From Oppiella nova (lineage: Eukaryota; Arthropoda; Arachnida; Sarcoptiformes; Oppiidae), in assembly GCA_905397405.1 (NCBI GenBank), contig CAJPVJ010000392.1, forward strand, positions 1 through 26,687: a stretch of DNA of 26,687 nt. Direction: 5' to 3'. This document shows, in pieces, positions 8,319 through 16,019 of the stretch (the stretch's first letter is position 1; every line of letters begins with the position of its first letter). A program made the position numbers and the translations under genes. The notes under the pieces are model-generated. The model saw only the letters and a program-made list of their open reading frames with translations, searched no databases and was not told where the DNA came from.

Positions 8319-9134
8319 ATGAAAACTTTAAATAGTAAAGAGCTTGACGTTGTGATCAATTCAATGAGACGATCAAAGTTTGAGACAAATATTATTAATG
8401 TGAACTCAAAGTTTTATCAAAACGTTGTACAAATTGATGAAAATGAATCTCGTAGTATATTAATACATGGCTTTCAACTGAGAAGAAGAGTTTCATTGTC
8501 TTTTTCACTGGTTGTTGAATTGTTGGAATATTATTATAATTATGATGACCTTTCTATTAATGATCGTGTTAAAGATTATTTCGGACAAAGTCGAAATAGA
8601 ACGATGCCCAAAAAACTCACCAACTCGCAAATTACCAGACTTGAAAATTACAAATTGGAGACTGAAATATTAGAAATATTGGCCAATAAATGGGGCATTA
8701 CAATACGTAAGGGTGTTTGTTACCGAAACATAAAGACTTCTTATTTTGGTGGTCAAGTTGATGGTATCGGTTTTGAAAATGGTCAAGCGTTTTCAATTGA
8801 AATTAAATGTTTACTACCGCTAAAATTCCAATCAGCCCGAAAATATTTTAGAAGTTATTATATTCAAAAGAAAAATGGAATCAGATTTGAAAATGGAAAG
8901 TGGGAGATCATTAAGGGCTCCAGTCATTACATCCAAATACAACTTGCCTTGGCTAATTTAAATATGGACTATGGTTTCTTGGTATTTTATTCACCCTTTG
9001 TTCAAGATTACCTCGCAATCAGAGTAAACAGAGATGATGAATTTTGTTTCAAGTTGTTCAATGACTTGGAAAAGATTTATAATGATTATGTTATTGATGA
9101 GTTGATGGAAATGTATATAAATAAAGATTTGTAA
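8319..9134 (+). CDS. YqaJ-like / viral alkaline nuclease family protein
   Basis: A 271-residue protein resembling the YqaJ/lambda-exonuclease branch of PD-(D/E)xK nucleases. The core is in the second half: an acidic helix (YKLETEILEIL, about 107-117), GGQVDGIG (about 144-151) giving the first metal-binding Asp, SIEIKC (about 159-164) giving the E-x-K pair, and YIQIQLALANL (about 204-214) giving the conserved Gln helix. Relatives digest one strand of double-stranded DNA ends for recombination or genome maturation, usually with a strand-annealing partner; I see no annealing protein here. It is one of two plus-strand genes, divergent from the TBP-like gene, with a host-style TATA promoter. It ends tail to tail with the PC4-like gene over a short AATAAA-rich spacer. 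Family assignment is good; role is inferred. Confidence 0.78.
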   Translation: MKTLNSKELDVVINSMRRSKFETNIINVNSKFYQNVVQIDENESRSILIHGFQLRRRVSLSFSLVVELLEYYYNYDDLSINDRVKDYFGQSRNRTMPKKLTNSQITRLENYKLETEILEILANKWGITIRKGVCYRNIKTSYFGGQVDGIGFENGQAFSIEIKCLLPLKFQSARKYFRSYYIQKKNGIRFENGKWEIIKGSSHYIQIQLALANLNMDYGFLVFYSPFVQDYLAIRVNRDDEFCFKLFNDLEKIYNDYVIDELMEMYINKDL

Positions 9135-9167
9135 ATATAAATAAAAATATTTTATTAAATAAAAATT
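9135..9167. terminator. Bidirectional polyadenylation signals
   Basis: AATAAA at 9140-9145 follows the plus-strand nuclease gene, and TTTATT at 9151-9156 (AATAAA on the minus strand) follows the PC4-like gene. Only 33 bases separate the two stops. Confidence 0.5.
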
Positions 9168-9617
9168 TTATTCAACATATTTGTTTACATAATTTATTTC
9201 ACTGAAAGTTATAGGAATCTTTCTTTCTTTAGCAATTGATATAATTTTAACTTCAAATTCATTTAAATTAGATACGAGTTTTTCAATTTCTTTTCCCATT
9301 AGAGATATATTCATATCTTTACCATCACTACGTTTAACACTAATACAAATTTCATCTAAACGTTTTTCAATCTTTAAAACTCGATTACCATGTTCCAATG
9401 TATAAACATGATTTACATTAGACAATAGAACCTCTTTCAACCATAAAAATTCAGGTACCAACAGCGAAACCCCAGTCTTAGAACGACGACCTTTAAAAGT
9501 TTCACGAATATCGAAAATTACAACTTCAATATTATCAATAACTTGGGCTACTTTAAAATTAACGTCATTATTATTAGTTAAATTAATAGCGAAAATCGAT
9601 TTCCAATAAAAATCCAT
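9168..9617 (-). CDS. PC4-like (p15/SUB1) single-stranded DNA-binding protein
   Basis: A 149-residue protein with a segment resembling the PC4 coactivator domain: FDIRETFKGRRSKTGVSL (about 35-52), where PC4 has its DIREYY strand and K-x-GISL strand, then LWLKEVLL (about 58-65), the start of the closing helix. A second weaker copy may follow (RVLKIEKR to MNISLMGKEIEKL, about 79-115). PC4 relatives bind single-stranded DNA and act in transcription or replication. In this element it could serve as coactivator beside the TBP-like protein or as the single-strand binding protein for protein-primed replication. It has the ATAATAG motif at 9653-9659. The match is by pattern only, so the call is moderate. 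Confidence 0.55.
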   Translation of the reverse strand: MDFYWKSIFAINLTNNNDVNFKVAQVIDNIEVVIFDIRETFKGRRSKTGVSLLVPEFLWLKEVLLSNVNHVYTLEHGNRVLKIEKRLDEICISVKRSDGKDMNISLMGKEIEKLVSNLNEFEVKIISIAKERKIPITFSEINYVNKYVE

Positions 9618-9652
9618 TTTTATTAAATTAATTTTTAATACAAATTATCTTT

Positions 9653-9659
9653 CTATTAT
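9653..9659 (-). promoter_or_regulatory. ATAATAG promoter motif of the PC4-like gene
   Basis: Minus-strand ATAATAG, 36 nt before ATG 9617; it overlaps the 3' end region of the next gene upstream. Confidence 0.65.
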
Positions 9660-10189
9660 TGACAATTTTCCTTCAATTCTCTATATAAATGACAGGCTTT
9701 ACGGTATGCGCATGTCAAATTACATTTATTAAAACTTCTAGGACGTTTATGATATGCACATAAATAAACATCTCCATATTTCTGCTGAATCTTATCATAA
9801 GTAGGAAAATTTAATACACTTAGATCAATACATTGAATACCAAGTTCCGTCAAAATTTTATCCAATTGGTTATTCTTATGAGCAAATAAATATTTCTGGT
9901 TAGTAGCTACCATTTGATACCACTTTTGCAACACAAGCCCTATATCATCTGATTTATTTAGATAATTATGCTTATCTGGATTAAAAGGTCTAAAGTACAG
10001 ACCATGAATATATTTTGTACTATACATAATGATATTCTTATCTTCTTGAGAAAGTTCATGCCAATTAAACCCAGGATCAAACTCAATACATAAGGTTAAT
10101 TCATCTGAAACCATAGACAATTCTCTGACAAAAAACTTATTATCTATATAAAAGCCTTGAGCATCAACGACGGCGCATATTTTTTCCAT
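9656..10189 (-). CDS. Uncharacterised 177-aa protein with VDAQGF start and Cys/His tail
   Basis: I cannot assign a function with confidence. The N-terminus (AVVDAQGFYI, then FFVRELSMVSDEL) resembles a protein type I recall from arthropod mobile-element neighbourhoods, and its strand layout could fit an RNase H/DEDD-exonuclease-like fold. The middle holds IHGLYF and a Y-L-F-A-H-K segment. The C-terminus has a cluster of four cysteines and histidines (CAYHKRPRSFNKC then CAYRKACHLY), perhaps a metal site. The start overlaps the 3' end of the basic-protein gene by 26 bases. It has its own ATAATAG motif inside that upstream gene, so it is probably transcribed separately. Confidence 0.8.
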   Translation of the reverse strand: MEKICAVVDAQGFYIDNKFFVRELSMVSDELTLCIEFDPGFNWHELSQEDKNIIMYSTKYIHGLYFRPFNPDKHNYLNKSDDIGLVLQKWYQMVATNQKYLFAHKNNQLDKILTELGIQCIDLSVLNFPTYDKIQQKYGDVYLCAYHKRPRSFNKCNLTCAYRKACHLYRELKENCQ

Positions 10190-10445
10190 GTTTACGTTTA
10201 TTATATTTTCTACTTTTATGCTGTCTATTATTATATTTTCGTCTTCTTTTCTTTAAACCTTTACCTTTTTGTTTATACACCGGATTTATAAATCCAAACT
10301 GTGGTTGAGTGTAACGATTAAATGCTTTATTATTTTCCGGTAATTCCAAATCATTGTATGAAGCATATTTTGTAAGTTTTTTATATCCCCGTTTTCTTTT
10401 TTTTAAATTTTTAATCCAATCAAATGATTTACGTAATTTATCCAT
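10164..10445 (-). CDS. Small basic core-like protein
   Basis: A 93-residue, very basic protein. The last 35 residues are almost all Arg, Lys, Asn, His and Tyr (ending KHGKNMRRR), and a second basic run lies at about 15-22. Such proteins in adenoviruses and related elements condense the packaged genome, which is the likely role given the neighbouring capsid genes; no family match was recognised. The variant motif ATATTAG lies 30 nt before its ATG. Its 3' end overlaps the next gene's start and contains that gene's promoter motif. Confidence 0.75.
   Translation of the reverse strand: MDKLRKSFDWIKNLKKRKRGYKKLTKYASYNDLELPENNKAFNRYTQPQFGFINPVYKQKGKGLKKRRRKYNNRQHKSRKYNKRKHGKNMRRR
10224..10230 (-). 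promoter_or_regulatory. ATAATAG promoter motif of the VDAQGF-protein gene
   Basis: Minus-strand ATAATAG, 35 nt before ATG 10189, embedded in the coding region of the basic protein. An intragenic position with conserved spacing is unlikely from AT-richness alone. Confidence 0.6.
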
Positions 10446-10474
10446 TATATTAAATTATAAATTAATTTTATTCA

Positions 10475-10481
10475 CTAATAT
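10475..10481 (-). promoter_or_regulatory. ATATTAG variant promoter motif of the basic-protein gene
   Basis: Minus-strand ATATTAG, 30 nt before ATG 10445; the same variant is used by the second penton gene and the pX-like gene. Confidence 0.5.
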
Positions 10482-10500
10482 AAACTTTATATAAAATCAA

Positions 10501-10929
10501 TTAATTTAATAAATTCATTGTAATCAATTCGTTGACACAATAATTATTTGTAAACAATTTTAAAAACTCATTAAAAGTAATTTCGTTACACATGGATAGT
10601 ATAAATAAAATACAATAAGGTCCACAATTACTTGAATATAAGCATTGCAATATTCTTTTATTATATATAACTTTAGAAACATTGTTTATTCTTAAAAAAC
10701 TTTTTAATTCAATTGGTTCTCTTCCAAATGAATCAAAGTATTCGCCGACATTATCTTTATTTATAAATAATGCTACCCAATGTTCCCCAGGTTTATCTGA
10801 AGTATCAGTGTTAATTATAAACCCTATAGGCCTTTGAGTATATTTATATTTTGGTAGGCCATCTACTGGATAGGTCCCTCTAAAACAATGTACATTTTTC
10901 ATATATTGATTAATTTCAGTTGTATTCAT
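10501..10929 (-). CDS. Adenain-like cysteine protease (capsid maturation)
   Basis: A 142-residue cysteine protease of the adenovirus protease/Ulp1 clan, the standard Polinton maturation protease. The catalytic order is visible: GEHWVALF (His, about 53-60), EYFDSFG (Asp, about 68-74), LQCLYSSNCGPYC with the oxyanion Gln and nucleophile Cys (about 101-113). Adenain relatives cleave precursor minor capsid and core proteins after short Gly-rich sites; matching sites occur in the pVI-like and pX-like proteins of this element. I start at ATG 10929, since the frame further upstream has only a TTG. Its promoter motif at 10960-10966 sits inside the 3' end of the capsid gene. Confidence 0.93.
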   Translation of the reverse strand: MNTTEINQYMKNVHCFRGTYPVDGLPKYKYTQRPIGFIINTDTSDKPGEHWVALFINKDNVGEYFDSFGREPIELKSFLRINNVSKVIYNKRILQCLYSSNCGPYCILFILSMCNEITFNEFLKLFTNNYCVNELITMNLLN

Positions 10930-10948
10930 TATATACAATACAATTATA

Positions 10949-12280
10949 TTAATTAAAGTCTATTATTGGGTTTCTCATTGAATCTAATTCAATCATGTTA
11001 TCATACTCACAATATAATAGAACAGTCATATTATTAGGTAATGCTTGTGAAAATTTTAATTTTAGACCTAATGTACCATATTGCGTTGGATTAACATACC
11101 CTACTTTATTACAATCATCTGTAGTATCTGCGCCTAAATTAAATCCAAATACTGTATTTCCATGTTTGAATTCGTAGTAAGTCATTTTTAAACTAGAATC
11201 AGTTGAATATTGATTAAGACTATCGTATAGACCTAGGAATTCTCTAGGATATATATCATTTGTAAAATTTGGAGTATACGGTATTTGAGGGTATTGGACT
11301 CCGTCAACTAAAACTGAAATGTAATTTATATTGTTATGCTTAAAATGGAAAGGATTTTTTTTCAATAAGCCATTTGCTGCTTCGTGGTCAATCATGGTTA
11401 CAAATACACGTCTTGGTAATTGTCCAGTTACGCAGTTATCTAGTGTTACATCCAACAAGTTTTGATTTACATTAAATGTTTTAACAGCTCCCCTCATTAT
11501 AGGATATTTGGCTGTTCCTTTACTCAATGCTAAATTATGGGCTTCCGCAATCTGGTTATTTACTTTGGATCTTGTGAGATATAGTACAACTTCCTCAAAA
11601 ACTACACTTACATTTAAAGAATCACCAGGACAAAACATGTAAAATTCAGGTTTGTTTGGAGTCAAAGTAAATCTTAACCAAGCACCTCCTAAAAGTGCTC
11701 TAGGTTGCATTGCTAAATCAAGGTTTAATTTACCCATTACCACAAAACTCTTACCTTTGCCGTCTGCATTAAAGGGGTCTGGCGTTATTTCATTAGCTCT
11801 ATCGGCATCTATTGTAGTTTTAGTGCTTTCATCATTGTAATATCCCGCACATGTCAGAAAACTATTTTTTGCCGAATCAGTAAACCCTAAATAATTTTCG
11901 AAAAAGGCTTTAAATGCATAATTTTCATTAAACGATACTGTTCGACCTTCAATCTGTAGATCAATACTTTTAAACAATGAATGCAATGTATTATTTACAA
12001 ACTGAACCAATTTCCAATCATTTGCTACCGGGTTGTTGTTATTACGTTTTTTAATATCTACACGTAACTTAACCATCAATTGGGTGTCTCTTAATTGAAT
12101 ATATTCATCAATAGCTGGTCTTACTTCAAATGTAATTGGTGAGAGATTATTGCCTAGTGCAGAAATTGGTCTATGTTCTGTTACTAAATTTTTTTCAATT
12201 GTTCCTTGGGTATGTGGCAGAGAAAACAAATCAAATTCAGGTAGAGTAGTAATAGAGGCATTTTTATGAATAGAATTCAT
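10949..12280 (-). CDS. Double-jelly-roll major capsid protein
   Basis: A 443-residue protein of the Polinton major capsid (hexon-like) family, often labelled F54H12.2-like in invertebrate genomes after a worm Maverick protein. Recognisable stretches include the N-terminal FDLFSLPHTQ, IDEYIQL with the following strand, the LFKSIDLQIEG strand (about 100-110), and the second jelly roll with RRVFVTMIDHEAANG (about 291-305) and ISVLVDGVQYP (about 322-332). Trimers of this fold build icosahedral shells. The frame is open from ATG to stop at the length usual for the family. It lies between the protease and the pVI-like gene. Its promoter motif at 12314-12320 is inside the pVI-like gene. Confidence 0.92.
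   Translation of the reverse strand: MNSIHKNASITTLPEFDLFSLPHTQGTIEKNLVTEHRPISALGNNLSPITFEVRPAIDEYIQLRDTQLMVKLRVDIKKRNNNNPVANDWKLVQFVNNTLHSLFKSIDLQIEGRTVSFNENYAFKAFFENYLGFTDSAKNSFLTCAGYYNDESTKTTIDADRANEITPDPFNADGKGKSFVVMGKLNLDLAMQPRALLGGAWLRFTLTPNKPEFYMFCPGDSLNVSVVFEEVVLYLTRSKVNNQIAEAHNLALSKGTAKYPIMRGAVKTFNVNQNLLDVTLDNCVTGQLPRRVFVTMIDHEAANGLLKKNPFHFKHNNINYISVLVDGVQYPQIPYTPNFTNDIYPREFLGLYDSLNQYSTDSSLKMTYYEFKHGNTVFGFNLGADTTDDCNKVGYVNPTQYGTLGLKLKFSQALPNNMTVLLYCEYDNMIELDSMRNPIIDFN
10960..10966 (-). promoter_or_regulatory. ATAATAG promoter motif of the protease gene
   Basis: Minus-strand ATAATAG, 31 nt before ATG 10929, inside the last codons of the major capsid gene. Confidence 0.6.
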
Positions 12281-12288
12281 TTTATATT

Positions 12289-12693
12289 TTACTTGCGTTT
12301 ACGTCTTCTCTTGCTATTATTAACTTTAATTTTCTTACTACTACGTATTCTTTTAATAGCCGGTCTTTTTCTAAATCTTGGAATACCACTTCCGCCTTGA
12401 ATTGTTGTCTTTAAATGATCTAGTGTTGTATTTGCCGCACTTTTTCCAGCATCAAGTAATCTACTTTTTGCTGAATGGCCGACATTTTTCCCCTCTATTA
12501 CATCTTGTGCTAAACCGATGGCCGAAGGTAAACCGGCTTTTAATAAATTGGGCGCTAGACCTTTAATGAAATTACCGATACCACCTAATAAACGACCAAA
12601 AAAACCATGGCCTCTTTGTGTTCTAACGCCTTGAAAAGCTGCTAACCCAGTGCCAATTTGATTAGAATAATATGATATATAAGGATTTGGCAT
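12289..12693 (-). CDS. pVI/minor-virion-like protein with adenain-type sites
   Basis: A 134-residue Gly-rich then basic protein. An amphipathic, Gly-rich middle (RGHGFFGRLLGGIGNFIKG, about 27-45) resembles the membrane-active and capsid-binding part of adenovirus pVI-type proteins. The C-terminal 30 residues are strongly basic. Several short stretches fit adenain consensus sites of the (M/I/L/N/Q)xGx-G or (M/I/L)xGG-x type: QIGTG near 12, QRGHG near 26, LLGGI near 35 and IQGGS near 99. It sits between the capsid and penton-like genes, with the motif at 12725-12731. Assignment rests on composition, position and cleavage-like sites. Confidence 0.72.
   Translation of the reverse strand: MPNPYISYYSNQIGTGLAAFQGVRTQRGHGFFGRLLGGIGNFIKGLAPNLLKAGLPSAIGLAQDVIEGKNVGHSAKSRLLDAGKSAANTTLDHLKTTIQGGSGIPRFRKRPAIKRIRSSKKIKVNNSKRRRKRK
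12314..12320 (-). promoter_or_regulatory. ATAATAG promoter motif of the major capsid gene
   Basis: Minus-strand ATAATAG, 34 nt before ATG 12280, within the basic tail of the pVI-like gene. Confidence 0.65.
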
Positions 12694-12724
12694 ATTGTTT
12701 TATTAAATTTATAATATATACTTG

Positions 12725-12731
12725 CTATTAT
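12725..12731 (-). promoter_or_regulatory. ATAATAG promoter motif of the pVI-like gene
   Basis: Minus-strand ATAATAG, 32 nt before ATG 12693, in a true intergenic gap. Confidence 0.65.
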
Positions 12732-12819
12732 AAACATATCAAAGATATACTATCAAAGATAACATATAGTCGATACACTATCAAAGATATATTATTATAT
12801 TAAATTAATATATTATAAT

Positions 12820-14007
12820 TTATTTTTTTCTTCTGAAATGTAATAAACATATTGTACGACCAAATAAAAATGGAATCTGTAAACCTGTATCATCTTTTAT
12901 GTCAATTTCAATGGTATCAAAATTACGTGAATTTAACGGATAATAATGTATATTATTATATGTTTTTACGATTTGTTCACCAAATTTACTGTTCGGTGGA
13001 ATTTCTACAAAACGAATTAATTGTGTAACACTATCGCCTACAAATGATGGCTTGACAACATCACAGTAAATAAACAAAGAATGAAAATTACAATTTAAAT
13101 CAGGTGGACCTTGTGAATAGAAATTACACACATCAATTATTTCAGTTTCGTTTGAATTAACAATTATTTTAGTAGGCCTATATGCTTTTTGTTTTTCAGG
13201 AGTATCCAATTTATTATATTCCGATATCAAATAATTTAAATTTGAATTAATTTCTGTATCGAATATATTTTTATCAATACCTAGCATTCTGCATAAACTT
13301 TCTGACATTTCTGGGAATACATAGTAATCTAAATACTTTGTAACTTTAATGTATACTGAATTATATTTTGAATCTAATGAAAAATTTGGAAAAACTATTT
13401 TATTTAATTTTTCGTTTGGAACATGAAATGACTTTTGCACTTCTATTCGTCTCTCTTCATCTGTTATTGCATTTGTTATTGTTTGAAGGTCATACCAAGC
13501 CTTATTTGCTGACTGCTTATCATTTGAATATTTAGTATTTATTGTATTAAAAAAATTTTGTCTTTGGATAATTAAATCATTTAAGATGCGTTTAGAAGTT
13601 TCTGCATATTCAGGTCTATTTTTTAAATCTTTGTAAACTTCATTTGTTATATTTTCCAAAATGTACCTATCTTTCATAACATCAGATTGATTAGCATGTT
13701 TCTGGGCATCTGATATCTGTGTGTTTATATGCTCAATTAATTTTTCTATTGTTTTATATGAGCCTTTTTTAATTATTATTCCACCTGGGATGTATTGGAC
13801 TTTTCCATTTATGTAATACTTTATTGCAATATTCTCTTCGATAGGTTGATTCATTATACTATTAGTAATACTTAAAGTAGCTAAACCAACTTCCCATTCA
13901 TCAGACAATTCTAATCGTTGGGGTAATTTAGTCCTATAGTTGGCAACAGTATTTTCATATAAGCTATTTTTCACATTTGAGGGTAGTGTTAAATAAAAAT
14001 TATCCAT
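12820..14007 (-). CDS. Penton-like minor capsid protein 1
   Basis: A 395-residue member of the Polinton minor-capsid (penton-like) family, which forms the five-fold vertices. The family N-terminus is plain: FYLTLPSN, NYRTKLPQRLEL and DEWEVGLATL (about 4-45). So is the C-terminal ending, in which a G-R-T strand leads to LLHFRRKK. Between them is a long charged, helix-rich insertion (about 95-200) that the second copy lacks, perhaps a spike or stalk. It lies directly before its paralogue at 14062-15078. The frame is open throughout and the ATAATAG motif is at 14050-14056. Confidence 0.85.
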   Translation of the reverse strand: MDNFYLTLPSNVKNSLYENTVANYRTKLPQRLELSDEWEVGLATLSITNSIMNQPIEENIAIKYYINGKVQYIPGGIIIKKGSYKTIEKLIEHINTQISDAQKHANQSDVMKDRYILENITNEVYKDLKNRPEYAETSKRILNDLIIQRQNFFNTINTKYSNDKQSANKAWYDLQTITNAITDEERRIEVQKSFHVPNEKLNKIVFPNFSLDSKYNSVYIKVTKYLDYYVFPEMSESLCRMLGIDKNIFDTEINSNLNYLISEYNKLDTPEKQKAYRPTKIIVNSNETEIIDVCNFYSQGPPDLNCNFHSLFIYCDVVKPSFVGDSVTQLIRFVEIPPNSKFGEQIVKTYNNIHYYPLNSRNFDTIEIDIKDDTGLQIPFLFGRTICLLHFRRKK

Positions 14008-14049
14008 TTGTTTGTTTTATAAATTAATTTTTATTATGAAAAAACAATT

Positions 14050-14056
14050 CTATTAT
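14050..14056 (-). promoter_or_regulatory. ATAATAG promoter motif of penton-like gene 1
   Basis: Minus-strand ATAATAG, 43 nt before ATG 14007, in the short gap after the second penton-like gene. Confidence 0.6.
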
Positions 14057-14061
14057 AAACA

Positions 14062-15078
14062 TTAGTTTAACTTTCCATCACTTTTAAAATCCCCTGCATA
14101 AATAATATCATCATGAATTAAAGGTGTTGTCAGTTCTCCATGAGGCATTGGTTCTAATTGTACTTGAACTATTTTATCTACTTTACGAAAGTGCAATATT
14201 ACATATACTTCTCCATACAATAACGGAACTGTATCACCATTATACTTATCTAGCAATTTTATATTAATTTTATCAAAAACGTTATTAGTTAGGGGAAAAT
14301 ATAATGGGGATTGAAATTCTTGTATTATTTGAGAGTTGTATCCATCTTTTGAAATATCTTTCGGAACATTAATACGTCTTAATATATTTGTATTGCGATT
14401 ATTTACAAAGCTATTTTTAATTAAATCTGTTGTTATGTAAAATTGATCAATATAGCCTGGAATGAACTGAGAAGTTGAAGATTTATTTCCATTAATATAT
14501 TCAGGTAATTGATTATTCGAGCGATCTTGGCCAATTGAATTAAAATATTCTTTAAACCTGTATAATGCTTGTCTATTTATTTTGCTAATTGGAAAACCCA
14601 ATATATTTCCAAGGATATTTGAGAATCTGGGGTAAAATAATAAACCGGTATCAAAAACTCCGGACGTATAACAAAAATATGAATCTTTAAAGGTCAATTC
14701 AGGCATAATTTTTATTTTAGAAGTATCTAAATTTTTAATTTTGCAAAAATTAGTTCCGTCAATTTTCTCTACAAGTTGGCTAAAAGTAAGTTTTATTGTA
14801 TTAATTAATTCTTCAACTGAATATTTGCCTTCTGGAATAATTACTTTTTCTGAAACTCCAATTAAATTCTGGTTATATTTATTGAAATATAAAAATTCTA
14901 CATGTTCATTATAGGGTAGGGTTGCTGTAACCCTAGGGAACATTACTTCTTTAAGTCCTACTTCCCATTCATCTTGCAACTCAAACTTTTTAGGCAAATC
15001 AATAGTAAAATCAGTTAATAAGGTGTTATCCTCAATATTTTTAAAATTTGATAAAGCAATTAAAAATGTTGTTTCCAT
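14062..15078 (-). CDS. Penton-like minor capsid protein 2
   Basis: A 338-residue paralogue of the neighbouring penton-like protein. Shared marks are FLIALSNF at the N-terminus, DFTIDLPKKFELQDEWEVGL (about 24-43) and the C-terminal VYVILHFRK strand. It lacks the long helical insertion of copy 1 and has a different middle, so the two are old duplicates rather than a recent one. I start at ATG 15078; the frame further upstream opens only at GTG 15111 and would overlap the next gene. The variant motif ATATTAG at 15111-15117 precedes the ATG by 33 nt, inside the upstream gene's 3' end. Confidence 0.84.
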   Translation of the reverse strand: METTFLIALSNFKNIEDNTLLTDFTIDLPKKFELQDEWEVGLKEVMFPRVTATLPYNEHVEFLYFNKYNQNLIGVSEKVIIPEGKYSVEELINTIKLTFSQLVEKIDGTNFCKIKNLDTSKIKIMPELTFKDSYFCYTSGVFDTGLLFYPRFSNILGNILGFPISKINRQALYRFKEYFNSIGQDRSNNQLPEYINGNKSSTSQFIPGYIDQFYITTDLIKNSFVNNRNTNILRRINVPKDISKDGYNSQIIQEFQSPLYFPLTNNVFDKINIKLLDKYNGDTVPLLYGEVYVILHFRKVDKIVQVQLEPMPHGELTTPLIHDDIIYAGDFKSDGKLN

Positions 15079-15094
15079 GATTAATTTATAATAT

Positions 15095-15538
15095 TTACGG
15101 AGTCGGGTCACTAATATTAACTTTACTGGTTACATTGATCTGTATGGTAATCGGTATATTTTCAGTAATCAATGAGCTATTATTTATAGCATCCATAATT
15201 TCGGCTATTTTATAATCTTTAATTGACTTAGTAGGGAGATATATGTCATCCATGGTAATACAGAAATTTGATATAATTACACTAAAGTAATCTTTTTCGT
15301 TATAATTCTTCAACAAGTATTTAATAATGGCATCAAATATGTAATATCTATCATTTTCAAGTTGCCATGTAGGTTTGCGATTCATTTCATCATCAAAAAA
15401 TCGAATTACAAAAAGTATTTTCTTTTCAATTCTGTTGAAAACTTTATATTCTTTAAAGTCGTAATTCAAAACTTCAAAATAAAGTAGACGGTTTGGGTCT
15501 TTAATTAATTCAAAATCAGAATAGTTAATTTCATTCAT
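15095..15538 (-). CDS. Small protein related to the polymerase N-terminal domain, copy A
   Basis: A 147-residue protein of unknown function. It shares a layout with the next gene and with residues about 70-165 of the polymerase frame: a leading strand pair, a helix ending in a lone hydrophobic turn (IIKYLLKNY), an acidic DYFSVII-type strand, a Tyr/Pro-containing strand (DIYLPTKSI), a YKIAEIMDAI helix and a closing ITIQINV strand. The polymerase has the matching steps NLIKEM, RDFVTIAL, PIYIAPIKV, IERVAQ and FELTVSI. Its ATAATAG motif is at 15571-15577. Similarity is weak in sequence but consistent in order and spacing. Confidence 0.72.
   Translation of the reverse strand: MNEINYSDFELIKDPNRLLYFEVLNYDFKEYKVFNRIEKKILFVIRFFDDEMNRKPTWQLENDRYYIFDAIIKYLLKNYNEKDYFSVIISNFCITMDDIYLPTKSIKDYKIAEIMDAINNSSLITENIPITIQINVTSKVNISDPTP
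15111..15117 (-). promoter_or_regulatory. ATATTAG variant promoter motif of penton-like gene 2
   Basis: Minus-strand ATATTAG, 33 nt before ATG 15078; it supports that start over GTG 15111. Confidence 0.5.
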
Positions 15539-15570
15539 TTTGATTTGTTATATTTTATTTAAGAAACATT

Positions 15571-15577
15571 CTATTAT
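15571..15577 (-). promoter_or_regulatory. ATAATAG promoter motif of small gene copy A
   Basis: Minus-strand ATAATAG, 33 nt before ATG 15538, in the gap between the two small paralogues. Confidence 0.65.
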
Positions 15578-15590
15578 TAAAACTGTACAA

Positions 15591-16019
15591 TTAATTATTT
15601 GCAAAAGATTTTACATTTAATTTAATTGATAAGCAATAGTCATTATTGATAAAGGAGCGAAGTTTAAAATTGTTTTTATTATAATACAATTTTTCCATGA
15701 CATCATCTAATTTATATTTTTTAATTTTAATTGGCTTCATATACACATGTTCCGATTTATTTGCTGTATTAAAAATTCTCAAACTAAACAAATCATTTTT
15801 ATCGTAACCAAGCAACAAATCACGTAATAATACGTCAATGACCTCATCTGTATCAATCAACATCTGCACAAAATTTGCTGAATCTTTAATTTCAAACTTG
15901 AAAGTAACTTCTTTATTAATTTTATTAAAATTGGAGAAAGATTTAATTTTATTTCGAGTTTTTACAATATTATAACTCAAAGCACGATAAGGTTTGTCAA
16001 ATTGAGTAATTGGATCCAT
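15591..16019 (-). CDS. Small protein related to the polymerase N-terminal domain, copy B
   Basis: A 142-residue paralogue of the preceding gene: VIDVLLRDLLLGY, NDLFSLRIFN, HVYMKPIKI, YKLDDVMEKLYY and CLSIKLNV occupy the same order and spacing as in copy A and in the polymerase N-terminal domain. Function is unknown. A role in replication initiation is possible, because the family's terminal protein has not been pinned down and this domain is attached to the polymerase, but this is inference. The ATAATAG motif is at 16062-16068. Confidence 0.72.
   Translation of the reverse strand: MDPITQFDKPYRALSYNIVKTRNKIKSFSNFNKINKEVTFKFEIKDSANFVQMLIDTDEVIDVLLRDLLLGYDKNDLFSLRIFNTANKSEHVYMKPIKIKKYKLDDVMEKLYYNKNNFKLRSFINNDYCLSIKLNVKSFANN

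Noticed and set aside
10995-12566. Plus-strand frames of about 60 codons opposite the capsid and pVI-like genes.
   Set aside because: They are antisense shadows of well-supported genes, with no domain and no promoter motif in the right place.
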